From Planctomycetaceae bacterium (GTDB lineage: Bacteria > Planctomycetota > Planctomycetia > Planctomycetales > Planctomycetaceae): a DNA stretch of 17,953 bases. The number at the start of each line of letters is the position of its first letter. The stretch's first letter is position 1. Under the pieces are notes generated by a model. That model had not been told where the DNA came from, did not search any database, and worked only from the letters and a program-made list of their open reading frames with translations. Shown here in pieces: positions 6,956 through 11,466 of this stretch. Where the stretch lies: contig DLVV01000439.1 of NCBI GenBank assembly GCA_003445035.1, forward strand, positions 2,057-20,009, read 5' to 3'. Both the position numbers and the translations under genes were made by a program.

Positions 6956-7226
6956 GCAACATCGCGATGAGTTCTTCGTGCGGACGAGGAATCACCTGCA
7001 CGCTGACCACCTCGCCGACCTTGCTCGCGGCACTGGCACCGGCATCCACGGCCGCCTTGACCGCCGCCACGTCGCCAACCACGAAGCCGGTCACCAGGCC
7101 ACCACCGACCTGCCGCCAGCCGTTCATCTCGACGTTGGCCGCCTTGAGCATCGCGTCACACGCTTCGATCAGGCCTATCAGGCCCCGGGTTTCGATCATT
7201 CCCAACGCTTCCATTTTCTTGGCCAT
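6942..7226 (-). CDS. BMC-H hexameric shell protein (first copy)
   Basis: This 94-aa protein has a near-consensus BMC domain: [21 protein letters not shown] (7-27), edge lysine K28, pore loop VGGGLV (GGG 41-43), [14 protein letters not shown] and VIPRPHEEL with R81. Such hexamers form most of the shell facets and let small metabolites pass through the central pore. AGGAGAG lies about 8 nt before the ATG in a leader without an obvious hairpin. The gene has its own 117-nt upstream gap containing an ACAACCAA repeat, and it is followed by a stem-loop and a 135-nt gap. Both features fit stronger expression than its neighbours, which is inference. Confidence 0.97.
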   Translation of the reverse strand: MAKKMEALGMIETRGLIGLIEACDAMLKAANVEMNGWRQVGGGLVTGFVVGDVAAVKAAVDAGASAASKVGEVVSVQVIPRPHEELIAMLPTGD

Positions 7227-7290
7227 CTTTCGACTCTCCTACTTCTCTTCTCAGGATGTGGATCGAACGGCGACACTGCCGCCCGTCTCT

Positions 7291-7314
7291 TTGGTTGTTT
7301 GGTTGTTTGGTTGT
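7291..7314 (-). repeat. Three tandem ACAACCAA repeats in the pduL/BMC-H1 gap
   Basis: On the plus strand ttggttgt occurs three times in a row. On the transcribed strand this is an A/C-only tract that cannot fold on itself. It lies 65-88 nt upstream of the first BMC-H start, next to a small GC-rich hairpin (GGCG/CGCC, 7269-7283). It may be an unstructured leader or replication slippage. Confidence 0.7.
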
Positions 7315-7343
7315 TTGTCTCGTTTGCCCATTCGGCTCGCATG

Positions 7344-8075
7344 TCACCCGTGGCAGTCACACGGGTTCGACTTCTGCAACTCCACCTTCTGGGCCACCCC
7401 CAGGTTCACGGCGTTGCCCTCGTCGGTGTCGATGTGCACCTCCAGCCGGATGTCCTCACCGGCCCGCACCACCATGTCCTCGAGCACCGTCGTGCAACCG
7501 GCCGATTCGACCCGCAGTTGCATCGACTCGCCTGCTTCGACGCCGTAGTGAGCCAGGTCCTCAGGCCCCATGTGCACGTGCCGCATTGCCCGGATCAGTC
7601 CCGACTCCAGTTGGACCACTCCGGCCGGACCGACCAGCAGGCAACCCGGCGTGTCGTGATGGTCGCCACTGATCCGCACCGGCAGATCCAGGCCCAGAAA
7701 GATCCCGTCGGTGAACGAAAGTTCCACCTGGGTGGCTCCCCGGCAGGGACCCAGCACGCGGACATTCGGCAGCATCCGTCGGCGGGGCCCGACCACCGAC
7801 ACCGTCTGGCGAGCCGCGAAGTACCCCCCCTGGTACAACTCGCGATCCACCTCCAACTCGGCACCGGGCCCGTACAGCATCTCGAGATGTTCCGGCGACA
7901 GATGGACGTGGCGAGCCGAGACGTTGACGATCAGAGGATTGGGGGCTCCGTCGGGGGCAGAGGCCACCTGGGAACCAGCCGCCCCCGTATCGCCCTGGCT
8001 GCGCAGCACCTCCCGCACCAGCTTCTCGATCTCGATTCGCCCCAGCCCTGCTGGAATCTGTGTCATAGTCGTCAT
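7344..8075 (-). CDS. pduL: PduL-type phosphate acyltransferase with N-terminal encapsulation peptide
   Basis: This 243-aa PduL family enzyme swaps CoA on an acyl-CoA for phosphate inside the compartment. This yields acyl phosphate and recycles CoA for the aldehyde dehydrogenase. Two PduL beta-barrel repeats are visible. The first has [10 protein letters not shown] (H56, H58) and VELSFTDG (E118); the second has [10 protein letters not shown] (H166, H168) and [13 protein letters not shown] (H214). These are the expected zinc and phosphate site residues. Residues 14-27 ([14 protein letters not shown]) form an amphipathic helix, then an Ala/Gly/Ser/Pro linker, as for an encapsulation peptide. The C-terminus is an odd KSNPCDCHG tail. 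The start at 8075 is chosen because it overlaps the regulator stop as ATGA and begins the EP. A longer frame to 8171 would lie inside the regulator gene. A second ATG lies at 8066. Confidence 0.96.
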   Translation of the reverse strand: MTTMTQIPAGLGRIEIEKLVREVLRSQGDTGAAGSQVASAPDGAPNPLIVNVSARHVHLSPEHLEMLYGPGAELEVDRELYQGGYFAARQTVSVVGPRRRMLPNVRVLGPCRGATQVELSFTDGIFLGLDLPVRISGDHHDTPGCLLVGPAGVVQLESGLIRAMRHVHMGPEDLAHYGVEAGESMQLRVESAGCTTVLEDMVVRAGEDIRLEVHIDTDEGNAVNLGVAQKVELQKSNPCDCHG

Positions 8076-8872
8076 CCGGTCTGCTCCGCCATTTCTGCTA
8101 CCAATTCCTCGGCCGGATCCGGCTCCACAACCGTCAGGGACACTCCAAGTGACTCGATCCTGTCCCGCCACTCGTGACTGATGCCTCCGTCAACGACCAG
8201 GTGGTCGACCTCGTCGAGAGGACAAAGCCTCGCCAGGGCCGCGTGTCCAAGTTTTCCGCTGTCGGTGACCACGATCACTTCCTCGGCCGAATCCATCATT
8301 GCCCGCTCGGTCTCGACCAGCAGCGCGTTGCTGTTGAACAGGCCACGCTCGGTGATCCCCCCCACGCTCATGATCAGTCTCCGGGCGTGGATCCGCCCGA
8401 TCGCCTCAACGGCCAGTGTCCCCAGCGCGACACCCGTCTTGGGATAGACGAATCCCCCGATCTGGATCAGCTCGATCTTGGGCTGATTGAGCAGCACGTT
8501 GACGATCGGCAGCGAGTTGGTGACCACCTGCAGTGACTTGCCCTGCAATTGCTTGGCCACTTCCAAGGTCGTCGTCCCTCCGTCCAGAAGCACCGTTTCA
8601 CCCGGACCGATCAACTCGGCTACGGTTCGAGCCACGAGCTGCTTTTGGGGGCGGGCCCTGTGCCGGCGGTCATCGAAATCAGTCAACGATTCACCGACGT
8701 AGGCTGCTCCTCCGCGAGTCCTCCGAATCTGTCCATTTCTATCAAGAATTTCCAAGTCACGTCGTATTGTGGACTCACTGACTCCCACCTCGGAAACCAG
8801 GTCCTGCAGCGCAGAAAATCCATTCATTTCAATGATTTCCAAGATCTGGCTCCGCCGTTGATCAACCAGCAT
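8072..8872 (-). CDS. DeoR/GlpR-family transcriptional regulator of the BMC operon
   Basis: This 266-aa protein has the standard length and layout of a DeoR-family repressor. The N-terminal helix-turn-helix (about 6-57) includes [19 protein letters not shown] and IRRTRGGA. The effector domain follows, with [15 protein letters not shown] (95-109), [20 protein letters not shown] and VVTDSGKLG, typical of sugar-phosphate-responsive members. It is the first gene of the operon and its stop overlaps the pduL start (ATGA), so it is probably autoregulated and translationally coupled. The likely inducer is a sugar phosphate of the fucose/rhamnose pathway (inference). GAGGG lies about 8 nt before the ATG. 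Three phased 10-bp repeats at 8941-8970 are a candidate operator. Confidence 0.94.
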   Translation of the reverse strand: MLVDQRRSQILEIIEMNGFSALQDLVSEVGVSESTIRRDLEILDRNGQIRRTRGGAAYVGESLTDFDDRRHRARPQKQLVARTVAELIGPGETVLLDGGTTTLEVAKQLQGKSLQVVTNSLPIVNVLLNQPKIELIQIGGFVYPKTGVALGTLAVEAIGRIHARRLIMSVGGITERGLFNSNALLVETERAMMDSAEEVIVVTDSGKLGHAALARLCPLDEVDHLVVDGGISHEWRDRIESLGVSLTVVEPDPAEELVAEMAEQTG

Positions 8873-8874
8873 CT

Positions 8875-8893
8875 CTCGCCCTCATCTCGCGAG
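8875..8893 (-). promoter_or_regulatory. RBS in hairpin loop, DeoR-family regulator gene
   Basis: Minus-strand CTCGC and GCGAG arms (5 bp) enclose a 9-nt loop ending in GAGG, part of the Shine-Dalgarno. The stem ends 2 nt before the ATG at 8872. A competing CTCGCGAG palindrome overlaps the 5' arm. Confidence 0.35.
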
Positions 8894-8940
8894 CGTGACT
8901 ATTAAGTACCCAAATTGACACGTGGCACTGGCAGATTCAA

Positions 8941-8970
8941 TCATTTTCCGTCATTTTACGTCATATTTTA
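8941..8970 (-). promoter_or_regulatory. Three phased 10-bp repeats, candidate DeoR-type operator
   Basis: On the plus strand: tcattttccg, tcattttacg, tcatatttta, end to end. On the transcribed strand the core is AAAATGA, repeated once per helical turn. The site is 69-98 nt upstream of the regulator start. DeoR-family repressors often bind short AT-rich direct repeats, so this is the most likely operator. No binding evidence is visible. Confidence 0.5.
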
Positions 8971-9023
8971 TCGCGCACGAGATCGGCGCAGGAGCTCAAA
9001 CTGACGGCCGTTACGCCGAAGGA

Positions 9024-9665
9024 TCAGTCGACCTGGAGCCGACCGCCGGCGAGCCGTAACCTGCCGCTGGCGAACAGGCGGATCGCTTCGGGGTAAGCCT
9101 CGCATTCGGCCGCAAACACCCGTGCTGCCAGGTCGTCGGCCGCGTCACCATCCTCGACGGCAACCACTTTCTGCAGAACGATCGGACCGTGGTCGTACTC
9201 ATTGTCAGCGAAATGCACAGTGCAGCCACTGACTTTCACCCCCCGTTCGATCGCCGCCTGGTGGACATGGTGTCCGTAGAATCCATGGCCGCAGAACGCG
9301 GGAATCAGTGACGGGTGGATGTTCATCACTCTCAGGTGAAAATCCTCGGGCACGACGACCAGCGACAGGAACCCGGCCAGCACGACGAGGTCCGCACCGA
9401 CCTCACGACTCACAGCGAATGCGGCATCACTCCAGTCCGCCGCCGACTCGAATTCCCGTCGAGGCAGCGCGTGCGATTTCACCCCCGCCTCCACAGCCCG
9501 ATCGACGCCTCCCGCCCCCACGCGATCCGAGACCACGACCACGACCTCCGCGTCGAGTTCTCCGCGGTCGATCGACTCGAACAGGTTGACCAGTGTCCGG
9601 CCACCTCCGGAAAGAAAGACCGCCAGCCGGACGGGACGATCAAGGGGTCCAAACAGCGTCTCCAC
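9024..9665 (-). CDS. purN: Phosphoribosylglycinamide formyltransferase
   Basis: This 213-aa enzyme transfers a formyl group from 10-formyltetrahydrofolate to GAR in purine synthesis. Visible features are the N-terminal phosphate loop LAVFLSGGGRTL, AGFLSLV, the signature VMNIHPSLIPAF with catalytic N115 and H117, and DNEYDHGP with D158 matching the E. coli D144 position. The loop after NIHPSL reads CGHGFYGHHVH instead of the common PGLHTH, a modest divergence; a related formyltransferase function cannot be fully excluded. The start is GTG (9663-9665), supported by GGAG 9 nt upstream. It begins only 2 nt after the stop of the upstream membrane protein gene, so the two are cotranscribed. It has no obvious link to the compartment operon downstream. 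Confidence 0.88.
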   Translation of the reverse strand: METLFGPLDRPVRLAVFLSGGGRTLVNLFESIDRGELDAEVVVVVSDRVGAGGVDRAVEAGVKSHALPRREFESAADWSDAAFAVSREVGADLVVLAGFLSLVVVPEDFHLRVMNIHPSLIPAFCGHGFYGHHVHQAAIERGVKVSGCTVHFADNEYDHGPIVLQKVVAVEDGDAADDLAARVFAAECEAYPEAIRLFASGRLRLAGGRLQVD

Positions 9666-9667
9666 GT

Positions 9668-10582
9668 CTAGGTCTCCTCTACCACCTCGACGGATTCCCG
9701 AACCTCCACGGCCCGCGTCTCCTCCGCGTCACTCTCCCACGCGAACGACTCGGGCACCCCAGCCGCCCGACGCTTCCGCCTCCGCCTGTCCTCGCTCCGG
9801 TTTCTCCAGACAAACCACCCGATCGGAAGTCCGAACACGACCACGCCGGCCGCCAACACCACCGGCAGTGACCGGTCGAGATCTCCTGGACGGGGAGCCG
9901 CCCACTCGAGTCGACCGCCGAGCACCAGCGGAGCGAACCGGTAGGCGTCGGCGGCCGGGTACCCGTACATCTTGAAGAAGTAACCGCTGCCCGAGACACC
10001 GTTGACCAGCACGGGCCGGTTGGCCGCCTTGAGTCGCCGGACCTCCTCGAGCAGTCCTGGTGGAACCGAGGTCATGACCAGGACCGTGGGATGCTGCTGG
10101 CTGTCGGAAGTGAACAGCCACGCCTCGTAGAGCGTCTGGATGTCGTGGGGATTTTCGCCGGCGGGCATCTCCACCAGTTTCCTCAAGTGCCCCCGCAATG
10201 TCACCGGTTTCCCGAGGTAGACCTCCGGACTCCGAACGTTCTCGTACAGGTCGACGAAAACCGGGAACTCCTCGGCCGGCAATCGCCGCACCGCAGCACT
10301 CCCGGACACCTTCTGCCTCGACGCCAGGAATCTCGCAGCTGCCCGGCGAAGCGTCACCGGATCGACCCGGCGAGCATGATCCAGCACCCGGTAGTACGCC
10401 TCGGACTCCCCGGCCCGGATTCCCCGGGAGATCAGGCTGCCCTCGGGGACCAGCACCGGTCGAAACACTTCCGGATCGATCAGGGCCGCCGGAGCCGCGT
10501 CAGTTCCCCCGGCCGGCGGTGCGGCGTACGCCGTCGCCGCCAGTCCGACGATCACCACGACGGTTGACGCGTAGGGGGACAT
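9668..10582 (-). CDS. Signal-peptide, single-TM envelope protein of unknown function
   Basis: I do not recognise this 304-aa protein. From the ATG at 10582 it starts with a likely signal peptide, MSPYASTVVVIVGLAATAYA, with AYA-A as a plausible cleavage site. An extracytoplasmic region of about 215 residues follows. It includes YLGKPVTLRGHLRKLVEMP and PVLVNGVSGSGYFFKMYGY, beta-rich segments that resemble an OB-like fold. A transmembrane helix at about 239-259 (LPVVLAAGVVVFGLPIGWFV) is followed by a strongly basic patch (RRRRKRR) and an acidic tail, so the C-terminus should be cytoplasmic. An in-frame ATG at 10666 would bury the signal peptide and is not preferred. There is no clear Shine-Dalgarno. 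It lies 2 nt upstream of purN and divergent from the acetyltransferase gene. Confidence 0.75.
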   Translation of the reverse strand: MSPYASTVVVIVGLAATAYAAPPAGGTDAAPAALIDPEVFRPVLVPEGSLISRGIRAGESEAYYRVLDHARRVDPVTLRRAAARFLASRQKVSGSAAVRRLPAEEFPVFVDLYENVRSPEVYLGKPVTLRGHLRKLVEMPAGENPHDIQTLYEAWLFTSDSQQHPTVLVMTSVPPGLLEEVRRLKAANRPVLVNGVSGSGYFFKMYGYPAADAYRFAPLVLGGRLEWAAPRPGDLDRSLPVVLAAGVVVFGLPIGWFVWRNRSEDRRRRKRRAAGVPESFAWESDAEETRAVEVRESVEVVEET

Positions 10583-10743
10583 GGTTGGCACGACCCGTTG
10601 TGACCCGATGAACGACGCGGGCATCCTAGCGGTCGCCGTCCCGGTCGACAACGGGCCACACATCACTCACCTCCCGAACATCTCCAAAACGTCGCCGTCC
10701 CCGCAGATCGGTCTCGACCTCAAACGCTTTGTTGTGATAGCTT

Positions 10744-10768
10744 CCCCGCCTTCGCCCATCGGGCGGGG
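10744..10768. other. GC-rich hairpin in the divergent intergenic region
   Basis: CCCCGCC (10744-10750) pairs with GGCGGGG (10762-10768) around an 11-nt loop. Three T residues follow on the plus strand. It lies 47 nt upstream of the acetyltransferase Shine-Dalgarno region. It resembles a weak terminator or leader hairpin. The rest of 10583-10815 shows no convincing promoter by eye. Confidence 0.35.
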
Positions 10769-10799
10769 TTTCCATTATCCGAGTGATTCCAAGAGCGAG

Positions 10800-10813
10800 C
10801 GGCAAGGAGGCCG
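10800..10813 (+). promoter_or_regulatory. RBS in hairpin loop, acetyltransferase gene
   Basis: CGGC-AAGGAG-GCCG is a perfect 4-bp GC stem (plus a possible G-U pair) with the Shine-Dalgarno core as the whole 6-nt loop. The GTG start at 10816 follows 2 nt later. The strong site also decides the GTG over an upstream in-frame start at 10783. Confidence 0.5.
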
Positions 10814-10815
10814 TC

Positions 10816-11418
10816 GTGAGCTGGGGACATTCGCCCAAGCCATCGTCAAGACACTCATCCGATCCCTCCCCTCACCAGTCCAATGCGGACGGGGACCTGT
10901 CAGGTGAACTGAAGGTCCAGATCCGCTGGCTGATACGTCGGGACATGCCCGAGGTGCTGGAGATCGAGCGAGCGAGTTTCGAGCAACCGTGGACCGAGGA
11001 GGAATTTCTCGGGCATCTCCGCCAGCGGAACTGCATCGGCATGGTCGCCGAGCATAACCAGCGGATCGTAGGATTCATGATCTACGAGTTGCACAAGGCA
11101 CGCCTGCAACTGCTCAACTTCGCCACCAGCGTCGACTTTCGACGCCTGGGGGTCGGCCTGCAGATGGTCGCCAAGCTCGTCGACAAGCTCTCCCAACAAC
11201 GCCGACAGGAGATCCTGCTCGAGGTCAGAGAATCGAATCTCGAGGCCCAGTTGTTCTTCAAGGCCCAGGACTTCCGGGCTGTCCGTGTGCTCAGGACGCA
11301 CTACGACGACACGACCGAGGACGCCTACGTGATGCGGTACCGCCTGTACGAGACCGCGGCCGACACGATTCCGTTCCAGCCGAAAAACCGCATCGACTTC
11401 TACAACGACGCGGCCTAG
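10816..11418 (+). CDS. rimI: RimI-like GNAT N-acetyltransferase
   Basis: This 200-aa acetyltransferase of the GNAT superfamily is closest by eye to RimI, which acetylates the N-terminal alanine of ribosomal protein S18. The acetyl-CoA site is NFATSVDFRRLGVGLQM, with RRLGVG at 109-114. LEVRESNLEAQLFFKAQDF (135-153) matches the RimI motif LEVR-SN-A-LY-GF. The catalytic domain starts near residue 33 with VQIRWLIRRDMPEVLEIE. The first 32 residues are rich in Ser, Pro and His, look disordered, and are not part of the family. The GTG start at 10816 is chosen for its AAGGAGG site 5 nt upstream. It ends 48 nt before the UvrA-like gene, with a small inverted repeat (11421-11435) in the gap. The true acetylation target is unknown. 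Confidence 0.82.
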   Translation: MSWGHSPKPSSRHSSDPSPHQSNADGDLSGELKVQIRWLIRRDMPEVLEIERASFEQPWTEEEFLGHLRQRNCIGMVAEHNQRIVGFMIYELHKARLQLLNFATSVDFRRLGVGLQMVAKLVDKLSQQRRQEILLEVRESNLEAQLFFKAQDFRAVRVLRTHYDDTTEDAYVMRYRLYETAADTIPFQPKNRIDFYNDAA

Positions 11419-11420
11419 CC

Positions 11421-11435
11421 GCCAGTTTGACTGGC
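11421..11435. other. Short inverted repeat GCCAGT-TTG-ACTGGC
   Basis: A 6-bp stem with a 3-nt loop lies just after the acetyltransferase stop. No T-run follows, so a terminator role is weak. A 5-bp hairpin (14388-14400) is the only comparable element after the UvrA-like gene. Confidence 0.3.
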
Positions 11436-11466
11436 ACGTCGCGTTCCAGCCGGTATCCTCCTCGGG

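Larger units (their letters stand above)
8873..9023 (-). promoter_or_regulatory. Upstream region of the BMC operon
   Basis: This 151-nt region between purN and the deoR-type gene must hold the operon promoter unless transcription reads through from purN. It is AT-richer than its surroundings around 8900-8975. It contains the three 10-bp repeats (8941-8970), a CACGTG palindrome (8920-8925) and a CTCGCGAG palindrome (8886-8893). TACTTAAT on the minus strand (around 8900-8908) could be a -10 element, but I see no good -35 at the right distance. No purN terminator is evident. Confidence 0.45.

Noticed and set aside
6132..8177. Plus-strand open frame of 681 codons across ackA, both BMC-H genes and pduL
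   Set aside because: It spans several real antisense genes and intergenic gaps and shows no family signature. It reflects lack of stop codons in GC-rich DNA.
8915..8938. Plus-strand TTGACA with a downstream AATCAT as a promoter
   Set aside because: It points away from any plus-strand gene, and the -10 match is poor.
9000..9023. Rho-independent terminator after purN
   Set aside because: Only a 4-bp stem without a T-run is present downstream of the stop, so termination before the BMC operon cannot be supported.
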